This document shows, in pieces, positions 8,251-20,962 of a DNA stretch of 64,000 nucleotides. The stretch is taken from NCBI RefSeq assembly GCF_030373245.1, contig NZ_JAUCZF010000002.1, forward strand, positions 124,001-188,000, written 5' to 3'. This DNA is from Hydrogenophaga sp. (lineage in GTDB: Bacteria > Pseudomonadota > Gammaproteobacteria > Burkholderiales > Burkholderiaceae_C). Every line of letters begins with the position of its first letter. Position 1 is the first letter of the stretch. The translations under genes and the position numbers were made by a program. The notes below the pieces were generated by a model. That model was not told the DNA's origin and searched no databases. It worked only from the letters and a program-made list of their open reading frames with translations.

Positions 8251-8279
8251 TTGGCATTTTTGTTGCATTGCACTATGCT
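8251..8279 (+). promoter_or_regulatory. Predicted sigma70-type promoter of gltBD
   Basis: TTGGCA (8251-8256) and TATGCT (8274-8279) are separated by exactly 17 bases, a close match to the housekeeping consensus. Transcription would start near 8286, leaving about 39 untranslated bases before the gltB ATG. The box lies just outside the RAYT element, so any upstream activator sites have been displaced. Confidence 0.65.
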
Positions 8280-8324
8280 CGTTCCCCTGCAGTTTTCCAC
8301 CATCCGAACCTTGAAGGACGCGCC

Positions 8325-13055
<4,731 letters not shown>

Positions 13056-13100
13056 GCCTTCCGCCACTCCTCACCAAGCAACACGAACAAGGCAAGCATC

Positions 13101-14567
13101 ATGGGAAAAGTCACCGGCTTCATGGAATTCGAGCGTCTGGAAGAGGGCTACAAGCCCGTGCCCGAGCGATTGAAGAACTACAAGGAATTCGTGATCGGTC
13201 TCGATGACGGACAGGCCAAGGTTCAGGCGGCCCGCTGCATGGATTGCGGCACGCCGTTCTGCAACAGCGGCTGCCCGGTCAACAACATCATTCCCGACTT
13301 CAACGACCTGGTCTTCCAGGGCGACTGGCACAACGCCATCACGGTACTGCACAGCACCAACAACTTCCCCGAGTTCACCGGTCGCATCTGCCCCGCGCCT
13401 TGTGAGGCCGCCTGCACGCTGAACGTGAACGACGATGCGGTAGGCATCAAGAGCATCGAGCACGCCATCATCGACCGGGCCTGGGCTGAAGGCTGGGTTC
13501 AGCCGCAGGCGCCGCAGCACAAGACCGGCAAGAAGATTGCCGTGGTCGGCTCTGGCCCAGCCGGCCTGGCAGCCGCCCAGCAGCTCGCCCGCGTGGGTCA
13601 CGATGTGACCGTGTTCGAGAAGAACGACCGCATCGGTGGCTTGCTGCGTTATGGCATTCCCGACTTCAAGATGGAGAAGAACCACATCGATCGCCGCGTG
13701 GCGCAAATGGAGGCGGAGGGCGTGACCTTCCGCACCGGGGTGGTGGTGGGCGATTGGCCCAAGGACAGCAAGGTCACCAACTGGGCCAAGGCATCGATTT
13801 CGCCTGCCGAGCTGCAAAAGGATTTCGATGCCGTGGTGCTCACCGGTGGCTCGGAGCAAAGCCGCGACTTGCCAGTGCCAGGCCGTGAACTCAAAGGCAT
13901 CCACTTCGCCATGGAGTTTCTGCCCCAGCAGAACAAGGTCAACGCAGGCGACAAGCTCAAAGGCCAGATCATGGCCACGGGCAAGCACGTGATCGTGATC
14001 GGTGGCGGCGACACCGGCAGCGACTGTGTGGGCACCAGCAATCGACACGGTGCGGCCAGCGTGACGCAATTTGAAGTGATGCCGCAGCCCCCAGAAGAAG
14101 AGAACAAGCCTTTGGTGTGGCCTTACTGGCCACTCAAGCTGCGCACCAGCTCGAGCCACGAAGAGGGTTGCGTGCGCGAGTTCGCGATCTCGACCAAGGC
14201 TTTTCTGGGCGACAAGGGCCAGGTCACCGGCCTGCAGACGGTGCACGTCGAATTCAAGGATGGCAAGCTGGTCGAGATTCCTGGCACCGAGAAGACCTAC
14301 CCGGCCGATCTGGTGTTGCTGGCGATGGGGTTCGTGAACCCGGTGTCCAGCGTGATCGACAGCTTTGGCGTGGACAAGGACGCCCGCGGCAACGCCAAGG
14401 CCACCACCGACTTCACCGGAGGCTACGCAACCAATGTACCCAAGGTGTTTGCCGCTGGCGACATGCGCCGTGGCCAGAGCCTGGTGGTTTGGGCGATCCG
14501 CGAAGGCCGTCAGGCCGCCCGTTCGGTCGACGAATTTCTGATGGGTTTCTCCGATCTGCCGCGGTGA
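13101..14567 (+). CDS. gltD: Glutamate synthase (NADPH) small subunit
   Basis: This flavoprotein feeds electrons from NADPH to GltB. The 488-residue sequence has the N-terminal ferredoxin-like Cys cluster [14 protein letters not shown] (Cys at about 46, 49, 54, 58) and a second set CPAPCEAAC near residue 97. The FAD fold [15 protein letters not shown] begins at about 148 and the NADPH fold [11 protein letters not shown] at about 299. The closing GD motif is [24 protein letters not shown] 13101 lies 45 bases after gltB with only a weak ribosome binding site (AAGG). Length is slightly above the E. coli protein. The two genes are almost certainly one transcript from the promoter at 8251. Confidence 0.97.
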   Translation: MGKVTGFMEFERLEEGYKPVPERLKNYKEFVIGLDDGQAKVQAARCMDCGTPFCNSGCPVNNIIPDFNDLVFQGDWHNAITVLHSTNNFPEFTGRICPAPCEAACTLNVNDDAVGIKSIEHAIIDRAWAEGWVQPQAPQHKTGKKIAVVGSGPAGLAAAQQLARVGHDVTVFEKNDRIGGLLRYGIPDFKMEKNHIDRRVAQMEAEGVTFRTGVVVGDWPKDSKVTNWAKASISPAELQKDFDAVVLTGGSEQSRDLPVPGRELKGIHFAMEFLPQQNKVNAGDKLKGQIMATGKHVIVIGGGDTGSDCVGTSNRHGAASVTQFEVMPQPPEEENKPLVWPYWPLKLRTSSSHEEGCVREFAISTKAFLGDKGQVTGLQTVHVEFKDGKLVEIPGTEKTYPADLVLLAMGFVNPVSSVIDSFGVDKDARGNAKATTDFTGGYATNVPKVFAAGDMRRGQSLVVWAIREGRQAARSVDEFLMGFSDLPR

Positions 14568-14578
14568 GAACTTGAACA

Positions 14579-14643
14579 CCCTCGCCGCGCTGCGCGCGAC
14601 TGCCTCAAGGGGGGCGTTGGCCCGGCGGAGCCGGGTCCAACGC
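14579..14643 (+). repeat. Hairpin-forming intergenic repeat, copy A
   Basis: This GC-rich unit after gltD contains a long stem: GCGTTGG-CCCGGC (14614-14626) pairs with GCCGGG-T-CCAACGC (14630-14643) around a GGA loop, 13 base pairs with one bulged T. The preceding CCTCAAGGGGGGCGTTGGC shares its sequence with copy B at 27512-27529. It has no T run, so it is not a standard terminator, though it could stabilise or attenuate the gltBD transcript. Confidence 0.6.
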
Positions 14644-14761
14644 ATTCAGGACTGAAGCGTCGCGCTCTGCAGCGGCCTGATGCCGATTGCTGGAGTGCAA
14701 TAGGCTCAAAGCCTTAGGGATTTACCCTCATGCGACAATGCCGTCTCATTTTTCCGGCCCC

Positions 14762-15577
14762 ATGAGCGACACCCCTTTCATCGAGATCGACCGCGTCACG
14801 TTCGGCTACGACAGCCGGCGGACCATCCTGAACGACCTGTCGCTTCGCTTCCAGCGCGGCAAGATCACGGCCGTGCTGGGTGGTTCGGGCTGTGGCAAGA
14901 CCACGCTGCTGCGATTGATCGGCGGCGTGCACTCGGCCAACAGCGGGCGTGTGGTGTTCGATGGCGAGGTGGTGGACACGCGCAACAAGGCGCAGTTGTT
15001 CCGGCTGCGCCGTCGCCTGGGCATGCTGTTCCAGTTTGGCGCCCTGTTCACCGACCTGTCGGTGTTCGACAACGTGGCCTTCCCGCTGCGCGAGATGACC
15101 GATCTGCCCGAGGTGCTGATCCGCGACATCGTGCTGATGAAACTCAATGCGGTGGGCCTGCGCGGCGCCGCTGGCTTGCGCATCAGCGAGGTGTCGGGAG
15201 GCATGGCGCGGCGCATTGCGCTGGCGCGGGCAATCGCCCTCGATCCCGAACTCATCATGTACGACGAGCCCTTCGCTGGTCTTGACCTGGTGTCCATGGG
15301 CGTGGCCGCCAAGCTGATCCGCACCCTGACCGACGTCACCGGTGCCACCGCCTTGCTGATCTCGCACGACGTACCCCAATGCATGGCCATCAGCGACTGG
15401 GTGGTGCTCATGGCCACCGGTGGGCGAGTGGTCGCCCAGGGCACGCCGAAAGAGCTGATGGACAGCACCGACGCAGAGGTGCGCCAGTTTGTGCGTGGCG
15501 AGCCAGACGGCCCGATCAAGTTTCACTACCCCGCACCCTCGGTGGCCGAGGACTTCGGTGTGGGGACATCGGCATGA
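14762..15577 (+). CDS. mlaF: Mla phospholipid transporter ATP-binding protein
   Basis: This is the ATPase of the MlaFEDB complex, which moves phospholipids between the inner membrane and the periplasmic carrier MlaC. The 271-residue protein shows Walker A GGSGCGKTT at about 40-48, the signature VSGGMARR near 142 and Walker B LIMYDEPFAG near 163. The DEPFAGLD sequence is characteristic of this subfamily. I chose ATG 14762 (MSDTPFIEIDRV), because homologues start their first strand a few residues later; an in-frame ATG at 14738 is possible. It is the first gene of mlaFED-mlaA-mlaCB. The start of mlaE overlaps its stop as ATGA. Confidence 0.93.
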   Translation: MSDTPFIEIDRVTFGYDSRRTILNDLSLRFQRGKITAVLGGSGCGKTTLLRLIGGVHSANSGRVVFDGEVVDTRNKAQLFRLRRRLGMLFQFGALFTDLSVFDNVAFPLREMTDLPEVLIRDIVLMKLNAVGLRGAAGLRISEVSGGMARRIALARAIALDPELIMYDEPFAGLDLVSMGVAAKLIRTLTDVTGATALLISHDVPQCMAISDWVVLMATGGRVVAQGTPKELMDSTDAEVRQFVRGEPDGPIKFHYPAPSVAEDFGVGTSA

Positions 15578-16353
15578 GAGCGCTGCAACGCCTGGGCCAG
15601 ATCAGTCTGTCGCTGCTCGAGCGCTGGGGGCACGGCGCTATCTTCTTCCTGGAACTGCTGCAGGCGCTGCCGGCCTCGTTGCGCCGCTTTGGGTTGGTGG
15701 TGCAGCAAATCCACGCCATTGGCAACCGCTCGCTGGTGATCATCCTGGCCTCGGGCTTGTCGGTCGGCTTTGTGCTGGCGCTGCAGATGTATTACGCGCT
15801 CACCACCTATGGTGCAGCCGAATCGCTGGGACTGATCGTGAACCTCGCCCTGGTGCGCGAACTCGGTCCTGTGGTGGCGGCGCTGCTGTTTGCCGGACGC
15901 GCAGGCACCTCGCTCACAGCCGAAATCGGACTTATGAAGGCGGGCGAACAGATCGCCGCCATGGAGCTCATGGCGATTGACCCGCGTGCCCGAGTGCTCG
16001 CGCCGCGCTTCTTGGCAGGCATCATTTCCATGCCGATTCTGGCCGCGCTGTTTTCTGCCATCGGCATCCTGGGCGCCTATGTGGTGGCGGTGCTGCTGAT
16101 TGGCATCGATTCGGGCAATTTTTGGTCGATCCAGCAAAGCGGTGTGGATGTGTGGCGCGATGTCGGCAACGGCGTGGTCAAGAGCATGGTGTTCGGCGTC
16201 ATCTGCACCGCGGTGGCGCTTTACCAAGGCTACGAGACCGAGGCTACGCCCGAAGGGGTCGCCTACGCCACCACCCGCACGGTGGTTACTGCATCGCTGG
16301 GCGTGCTGGCGATGGACTTCATCCTCACCGCCCTGATGTTCTCGACCCCCTGA
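15574..16353 (+). CDS. mlaE: Mla phospholipid transporter permease
   Basis: This is the integral membrane subunit of the Mla ABC transporter. The 259-residue protein has about five to six hydrophobic segments. The conserved family core GRAGTSLTAEIGLMKAGEQIAAMELMAIDP lies at about residues 108-138, followed by RFLAGIISMPILAALF and the C-terminal GYETEATPEGV region. The start ATG 15574 overlaps the mlaF stop, indicating translational coupling. Length matches E. coli MlaE (260 residues). Confidence 0.94.
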   Translation: MRALQRLGQISLSLLERWGHGAIFFLELLQALPASLRRFGLVVQQIHAIGNRSLVIILASGLSVGFVLALQMYYALTTYGAAESLGLIVNLALVRELGPVVAALLFAGRAGTSLTAEIGLMKAGEQIAAMELMAIDPRARVLAPRFLAGIISMPILAALFSAIGILGAYVVAVLLIGIDSGNFWSIQQSGVDVWRDVGNGVVKSMVFGVICTAVALYQGYETEATPEGVAYATTRTVVTASLGVLAMDFILTALMFSTP

Positions 16354-16371
16354 TTTGCCGTAGGAGTGCAC

Positions 16372-16851
16372 ATGAACAAAAAAAGCATTGAAATTCTGGT
16401 CGGTCTGTTTGTTGCGCTGGGCGCGCTGGCCCTGCTGTTCCTGGCCCTCAAGGCCGCCAACCTCACCAGCTTCACCGGCACCGGTCAGACCTACACGGTC
16501 CAGGCCCGCTTCGACAACATCGGGGGCCTCAAGGCCCGCGCACCGGTGCGCTCGGCCGGTGTCAACGTAGGTCGTATCACAGGCATCTCGCTGGATCGTG
16601 TCACTTTCCAGGGCGTGGTCAGCATGGAGCTCAATTCGGACGTGGCCTTCCCCAAGGACTCCTCGGCCAAGATCCTGACCGCCGGTCTCCTGGGTGACCA
16701 GTACATCGGTCTGGAACCCGGAGGCTCTGAGCAAAATCTGGCGGCTGGCGACGTGATCACCCAGACACAATCCGCCGTCGTGCTGGAAAACCTGATCGGC
16801 CAGTTCCTCTTCAACCGCGCCGCCGACAGCGGATCGGCCACCGAACAGTGA
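16372..16851 (+). CDS. mlaD: Outer membrane lipid asymmetry protein MlaD (MCE domain)
   Basis: This MCE protein forms the periplasmic hexameric ring on top of MlaE and guides lipids to MlaC. It has an N-terminal membrane anchor at about residues 6-28 (EILVGLFVALGALALLFLALKA), an MCE domain from about 38 to 117 (YTVQARFDNIGGLKARAPVRSAGVNVGRI...), and a short hydrophobic C-terminal helix (VVLENLIGQFLF) that lines the pore in homologues. ATG 16372 is preceded by TAGGAG five to six bases upstream; a GTG at 16366 in the same frame is less likely. The 159-residue length is usual. Confidence 0.93.
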   Translation: MNKKSIEILVGLFVALGALALLFLALKAANLTSFTGTGQTYTVQARFDNIGGLKARAPVRSAGVNVGRITGISLDRVTFQGVVSMELNSDVAFPKDSSAKILTAGLLGDQYIGLEPGGSEQNLAAGDVITQTQSAVVLENLIGQFLFNRAADSGSATEQ

Positions 16852-16858
16852 TGAGTTG

Positions 16859-16898
16859 CCCCTCGTTTGAGGGGTCTGTTACTGCCCGTGCGGGCAGT
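16859..16898 (+). other. Two adjacent hairpins between mlaD and mlaA
   Basis: CCCCTC-GTTT-GAGGGG (16859-16874) is followed after six bases by ACTGCCCG-TG-CGGGCAGT (16881-16898). Neither stem has a long T run, so partial termination or mRNA stabilisation within the mla operon is more plausible than a full stop. Confidence 0.5.
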
Positions 16899-16948
16899 CG
16901 GTGAGCAACGCGGTCAAAATGGGCGTGCCGCCATTTCAGGGAGTTTTC

Positions 16949-17692
16949 ATGTCCATTTGGTCAATGATTTGCAAAACGGGCACCGCGCTTGTGCTGGGCG
17001 CGGTCCTGGCGGGCTGCGCCACGGGGCCGAATGCCAACCCGCGTGACCCGCTGGAGCCGTTCAATCGAGGCGTCTCGGGATTCAACGACGCGGTGGACAA
17101 CGCCGTGCTCAAACCCGTGGCCACCGTTTACCGAGACGTCACACCCAGTCTGGTACAGACTGGCGTGAACAACTTCTTTGGCAATCTGGGTGATGTGCTG
17201 TCGGCGGCCAACGCAGGCCTGCAGCTGCGACCGCGCGTGGCGGTGGAAAACCTGATGCGCGTGTCGGTGAACACGGTATTTGGTCTGGGTGGCCTGCTCG
17301 ACATTGCCACCGAAATGGGAATTGAGCGCACGCGGGTCGACTTTGGCCAGACCCTGGGCCGCTGGGGCGTGCCCTCGGGACCGTATCTGGTGATGCCGAT
17401 TTTTGGTCCTTCCTCGATCCGGGATGCCAGCGGCTTTGTCGTGGACAACAGTGGTGATCTGGTGGGGCGAGTCAGTGACGTGTCATCCCGCAACTCGCTC
17501 ACGGCGCTGCGCGTGGTGGACACCCGCGCCGGCTTGCTGCGGGCCACCAACCTGCTCGAGGGCGCGGCGCTGGACAAGTACAGCTTTGTGCGAGATCTGT
17601 ATTTGCAGCGCCGCGACAACCAGATCATGGACATCATTGACGAAGGCTGGGGTCTACCGCCCGTGACGCAAGATACAGATTCCAGCAAATGA
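16949..17692 (+). CDS. mlaA: Outer membrane lipoprotein MlaA (VacJ)
   Basis: MlaA removes mislocalised phospholipids from the outer leaflet of the outer membrane and passes them to MlaC. The product has a lipoprotein signal ending in LAGC with the acylated Cys at residue 23. The MlaA fold follows: DPLEPFNRGVSGFND, the helix pair around VNNFFGNLGDV, and the conserved DFGQTLGRWGVPSGPYLVMPIFGPSSIRD stretch at about 131-160. ATG 16949 has CAGGGAG five bases upstream; the frame is open further up but without a better signal. In E. coli mlaA is unlinked; here it sits between mlaD and mlaC. Confidence 0.93.
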   Translation: MSIWSMICKTGTALVLGAVLAGCATGPNANPRDPLEPFNRGVSGFNDAVDNAVLKPVATVYRDVTPSLVQTGVNNFFGNLGDVLSAANAGLQLRPRVAVENLMRVSVNTVFGLGGLLDIATEMGIERTRVDFGQTLGRWGVPSGPYLVMPIFGPSSIRDASGFVVDNSGDLVGRVSDVSSRNSLTALRVVDTRAGLLRATNLLEGAALDKYSFVRDLYLQRRDNQIMDIIDEGWGLPPVTQDTDSSK

Positions 17693-17817
17693 GGGTGAGT
17701 GCGCCGTGTGAAGATGCGGTGAAGACGGGAACTGGCGCGCTGAGCCACCCTCCAAGCAAACGCGCTGTGGTTTTGTCCACCGCAACTGGGCTCCTAGCGA
17801 GCTGGAAAGGAAAAAGC

Positions 17818-18450
17818 ATGTTTTGGAATCGACGCAATTGGCTGGGCGCTGTCGCGCTCTGCGCAATGAGCCTGGGGGCAGGGTTCGCACAGGCCGCCGA
17901 CGAGGCGCCAGACGCATTGATCAAGCGCATTTCGAACGATGTCATGGCCGCGGTGAAGGCTGACCCGGCCATTCAGGCCGGCGATATCAACCGGATCGTG
18001 GCGCTGGTGGACAGCAAGATCATGCCCAGCGTGAACTTTTCGCGCATGACCTCGTCCGCGGTGGGGCGCTACTGGCGTCAGGCCACACCGGAGCAGAAAA
18101 AGCAGCTGCAGGACGAGTTCAAGACCTTGCTGGTGCGTACCTATTCGGGTGCTCTGGGTGAGGTCAAGGACCAGACCGTAAGCTTCAAACCCTTCCGCTC
18201 CCGCGCCGAAGACACCGAGGTATTGGTGCGCTCTGAGGTGCGTGGCCGGGGTGAGCCGATCCAGCTCGACTACCGCCTTGAGAAGACGCCGGATGGCTGG
18301 AAAATCTACGACCTGAACGTGTTGGGCATCTGGCTGGTCGAGACCTACCGCACCCAGTTCGCGCAGGAAATCAGTGCCAAAGGGCTGGATGGTCTGATCG
18401 AAAGCCTGAGCCAGCGCAACAAAAGCAACAGCAGCACCAAAGCGGGTTGA
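17818..18450 (+). CDS. mlaC: Periplasmic phospholipid-binding protein MlaC
   Basis: MlaC shuttles phospholipids between MlaA and MlaFEDB. The 210-residue precursor has a cleavable signal peptide (MFWNRRNWLGAVALCAMS... with a likely cut after AQA, residue 24). A Tol-tolerance family domain follows, with VDSKIMPSVNFSRMTSSAVGRYWRQATPEQKKQL near residues 62-96 and the DYRLEKTPDGWKIYDLNVLG segment near 150-170. ATG 17818 is preceded by GGAAAGGA. The 125 bases after mlaA contain no gene. Its stop is nine bases before mlaB. Confidence 0.93.
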   Translation: MFWNRRNWLGAVALCAMSLGAGFAQAADEAPDALIKRISNDVMAAVKADPAIQAGDINRIVALVDSKIMPSVNFSRMTSSAVGRYWRQATPEQKKQLQDEFKTLLVRTYSGALGEVKDQTVSFKPFRSRAEDTEVLVRSEVRGRGEPIQLDYRLEKTPDGWKIYDLNVLGIWLVETYRTQFAQEISAKGLDGLIESLSQRNKSNSSTKAG

Positions 18451-18459
18451 GTCCAACCG

Positions 18460-18756
18460 ATGACGATTTCTATGGCTGCTGACCCCGCTCGTTTCGCCCT
18501 TCCCACTGAGCTGACCATGCAAGGGGCCGCCCGGGCGTTGCTGCAGCTTCGGCAAAGCCTGGCTCAGCAGGCTGGGCCAGCGGTAACGCTCGACGCTCAG
18601 GGCCTGCAGGTCCTGGACAGTTCGGCGGTGGCGGTGCTGCTGGAGTTGCGGCGCGAACTGCAGCAGCAGGGCCGCTCCCTGGCTTTGAGCCACCCACCCC
18701 AGCGATTGCGCGACTTGATGGCGCTCTACGGTGTGAGCGAACTGCTGCCGACCTGA
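18460..18756 (+). CDS. mlaB: STAS-domain protein MlaB
   Basis: This small cytoplasmic STAS protein binds MlaF and is needed for assembly and activity of the transporter. The 98 residues form one STAS domain with LTMQGAARALLQLRQSL, the central VTLDAQGLQVLDSSAVAVLLELRREL (DSSA is the typical loop that is often Thr/Ser-containing) and LRDLMALYGVSELLP at the end. It is the last gene of the Mla operon, nine bases after mlaC. Confidence 0.88.
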   Translation: MTISMAADPARFALPTELTMQGAARALLQLRQSLAQQAGPAVTLDAQGLQVLDSSAVAVLLELRRELQQQGRSLALSHPPQRLRDLMALYGVSELLPT

Positions 18757-18880
18757 GCGCTGCCGGTGATTGCAGCGCTTCCCAGCGCCCGATGGGCGCG
18801 GCGCTTAAAATGGCGGGCTGGCCTGACGGGCGCGGATGTCCCGCGCTCCGTCGCCATTCCTGGGGCCTGTCCCCGTCGCC

Positions 18881-19819
18881 ATGCCCGCCGTTTCCTTTCA
18901 GCACGTCTCCAAGATCTATTCGTCTCCCCACGGCGACCTGCATGCGTTGCAGGATGTGTCGTTCGACATTGAGCCCGGCGAGTTTTTTGGCCTGCTGGGG
19001 CCCAATGGTGCGGGCAAGACCACGCTGATCAGCATCCTCGCTGGACTTTCCCGCGCCACCAGTGGCCAAGTCCGGGTGCATGGCCATGATGTGCAGGCCG
19101 ACTACCAGGCGGCGAGGCGCCAGCTCGGCGTGGTTCCGCAGGAACTGGTGTTCGACCCCTTTTTCAATGTGCGCGAGGCGCTTCGTTTTCAGTCGGGCTA
19201 CTTCGGCATCCGCCACAACGACGCCTGGATCAACGAGCTGCTCGACGGGCTCGGACTGGCCGACAAAGCCGGTGCCAACATGCGCCAGCTCTCGGGCGGC
19301 ATGAAACGCCGCGTGCTGATTGCGCAGGCGCTGGTGCACAAGCCACCGGTCATTGTTCTTGACGAACCGACCGCCGGCGTGGATGTGGAGCTGCGCCAGA
19401 CGCTGTGGCACTTCATTTCCGATCTCAACAAGCGCCTGGGCAGCACGGTCCTGCTGACCACCCACTACCTGGAAGAGGCTGAGGCGCTGTGCGGGCGCAT
19501 CGCCATGCTCAAGCAGGGCAGGGTGGTGGCTCTGGAGAGAACCTCGGCGCTGCTGGCACGCGCCGCGTCCAATGTGCTGCGCTTCAAGACCGATGCGGCG
19601 CTGCCCGCCGATCTGGCCGCGCAAGCTCGTGTGACCGGTCGCGTGGTGCAGTTGCCAGCCAATGACGCGCTCGCGGTCGAGCGCACCCTCGCGCGCTTGC
19701 GAGAGGCGGGCGTGGCACCGGAGGACATCGAGATTCGCAAGGCCGACCTGGAAGACGTGTTCCTTGATCTCACCAGCGCCACGCCGCGCCCGGCCAAGCC
19801 CGCTGAGGTGCTGGCGTGA
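18881..19819 (+). CDS. ABC-2 type exporter, ATP-binding protein (YadG-like)
   Basis: The 312-residue protein is an ATPase of an ABC-2 exporter. Walker A LGPNGAGKTT is at about 40-49, the Q-loop region VPQELVFDPFFNVREAL near 84, the signature QLSGGMKRRV near 137, Walker B VIVLDEPTAGVD near 158 and the switch His in LLTTHYLEEAE near 191. The C-terminal 90 residues form the accessory domain usual for this type, ending in LEDVFLDLT. ATG 18881 matches the beginning of the conserved domain; the frame extends to 18836. The permease follows with a 4-base overlap. The substrate is unknown; E. coli YadGH is the nearest named analogue. Confidence 0.9.
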   Translation: MPAVSFQHVSKIYSSPHGDLHALQDVSFDIEPGEFFGLLGPNGAGKTTLISILAGLSRATSGQVRVHGHDVQADYQAARRQLGVVPQELVFDPFFNVREALRFQSGYFGIRHNDAWINELLDGLGLADKAGANMRQLSGGMKRRVLIAQALVHKPPVIVLDEPTAGVDVELRQTLWHFISDLNKRLGSTVLLTTHYLEEAEALCGRIAMLKQGRVVALERTSALLARAASNVLRFKTDAALPADLAAQARVTGRVVQLPANDALAVERTLARLREAGVAPEDIEIRKADLEDVFLDLTSATPRPAKPAEVLA

Positions 19820-20571
19820 GGGGCTGGCAAGCTCTGTTCTACAAGGAGATCCTGCGCTTCTGGAAGGTAGGTTTCCAGACCGTGGCCGCGCCCGTCATCA
19901 CAGCCATTCTCTACCTGGTGATATTCGGTCATGTGCTCGAAGATCGGGTGCAGGTGTACGACTCGGTGAGCTACACCGCCTTTCTGCTGCCCGGTCTGGT
20001 GATGATGAGCGTGCTGCAAAACGCGTTTGCCAACAGCAGCTCCTCGATGGTCCAGAGCAAGGTCATGGGCAACCTCGTGTTTCTCATGCTCACGCCGCTG
20101 TCGCACCGCGCCTGGTTCTGCGCGTATGTGGGCTCCTCGGTGGTGCGTGGCCTGGCGGTGGGCGCCGGTGTGCTGCTGGCCACCTGGTGGTTCGCACAAC
20201 CCTCGCTGGTGGCGCCGCTGTGGGTGCTGGTATTTGCCATCCTGGGTGCTGCGCTGCTCGGGGCACTCGGCCTGATCGCCGGTCTGTGGGCCGATAAGTT
20301 CGATCAGATGGCGGTGTTCCAGAACTTCATCATCATGCCCATGACCTTCTTGTCGGGCGTGTTCTACTCCATCCATTCCCTGCCCGAGTTCTGGCGGCAG
20401 GTGAGCCACCTCAACCCGTTTTTCTACATGATCGACGGTTTTCGCTATGGCTTTTTCGGCGTCAGCGACACCTCACCTTGGCTCAGCCTGCTGCTGGTGG
20501 GCGGGGCCTTGCTCTGCGTGAGCGCGCTGGCGCTGCACCTGCTGCGCACTGGTTACAAAATCCGTCACTGA
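19816..20571 (+). CDS. ABC-2 type exporter, permease (YadH-like)
   Basis: This is the membrane partner of the preceding ATPase. The 251 residues include about six hydrophobic segments and the ABC-2 signature region QNFIIMPMTFLSGVFYSIHSLPEFWRQVSHLNPFFYMIDGFRYGFFG at about residues 170-216. The GTG start at 19816 overlaps the previous stop (GTGA), which is strong evidence of coupling. Its position between the mla genes and bolA-murA suggests an envelope role, but this is only inference from context. Confidence 0.9.
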   Translation: MRGWQALFYKEILRFWKVGFQTVAAPVITAILYLVIFGHVLEDRVQVYDSVSYTAFLLPGLVMMSVLQNAFANSSSSMVQSKVMGNLVFLMLTPLSHRAWFCAYVGSSVVRGLAVGAGVLLATWWFAQPSLVAPLWVLVFAILGAALLGALGLIAGLWADKFDQMAVFQNFIIMPMTFLSGVFYSIHSLPEFWRQVSHLNPFFYMIDGFRYGFFGVSDTSPWLSLLLVGGALLCVSALALHLLRTGYKIRH

Positions 20572-20582
20572 ACCCAAGCCTT

Positions 20583-20819
20583 ATGACCGCAGAACAATTG
20601 CAACAACTGATCACCGCTGGCCTGCCGTGTGAGCACATCGAGGTATCGGGCGATGGCCGCCACTGGTCGGCTGTGATCGTCTCTCCTGCCTTCGAAGGCC
20701 TGCGCCTGATCGCGCGCCATAAGCGCGTGTACGACACCCTGGGTGCGCGCATCCAGAACGACGAGGTGCACGCCTTGTCGATGAAGACGCACACGCCGGC
20801 TGAGTGGAAACAGAAATGA
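20583..20819 (+). CDS. BolA/IbaG family protein
   Basis: The 78-residue protein is a BolA-type helix-turn-helix-like fold protein that usually works with monothiol glutaredoxins in iron-sulfur handling. Family features are the DGRHWSAVIVSPAFEGLRLIARHKRVYDTLG core (residues 23-53) and the closing EVHALSMKTHTPAEW. The position immediately before murA is the conserved location of ibaG (yrbA). ATG 20583 is the natural start. A candidate glutaredoxin partner of the CGFS type is encoded at 62254-62577. Confidence 0.88.
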   Translation: MTAEQLQQLITAGLPCEHIEVSGDGRHWSAVIVSPAFEGLRLIARHKRVYDTLGARIQNDEVHALSMKTHTPAEWKQK

Positions 20820-20820
20820 C

Positions 20821-20897
20821 CGTCCTGCGCCGCTGCACGACTTCCCCCTGCGGGTGGGCCACACCGGCAGTCTGGCGGAGCCGGTTCTGCGGTGTGT
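20821..20897 (+). repeat. Hairpin-forming intergenic repeat, copy C (divergent)
   Basis: GCAGTCTGGCGGAGCCGG (20867-20884) and the following bases match copy B at 27531 onward at about 20 of 25 positions, and GGCGGAGCCGG is shared with copy A. ACCGGC (20863-20868) pairs with GCCGGT (20880-20885). The unit lies between bolA and murA. Confidence 0.45.
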
Positions 20898-20962
20898 GCT
20901 CAATCTTGACATCGCGCTCCTCGGCCGTCGTCTTCTGACCAGCAAAAACCGAAATCAATCAC

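Noticed and set aside
8247..8324. Upstream extension of gltB into the flank of the RAYT element
   Set aside because: It covers the predicted promoter, and the catalytic Cys25 is at the usual place when starting from ATG 8325.
13071..14645. Open frame of 524 codons antisense to gltD
   Set aside because: Same type of high-GC antisense shadow; gltD explains the sequence fully.
15526..16770. Open frame of 414 codons antisense to mlaE and mlaD
   Set aside because: Composition is His/Gln/Arg-rich, without any domain, and mirrors conserved membrane genes.
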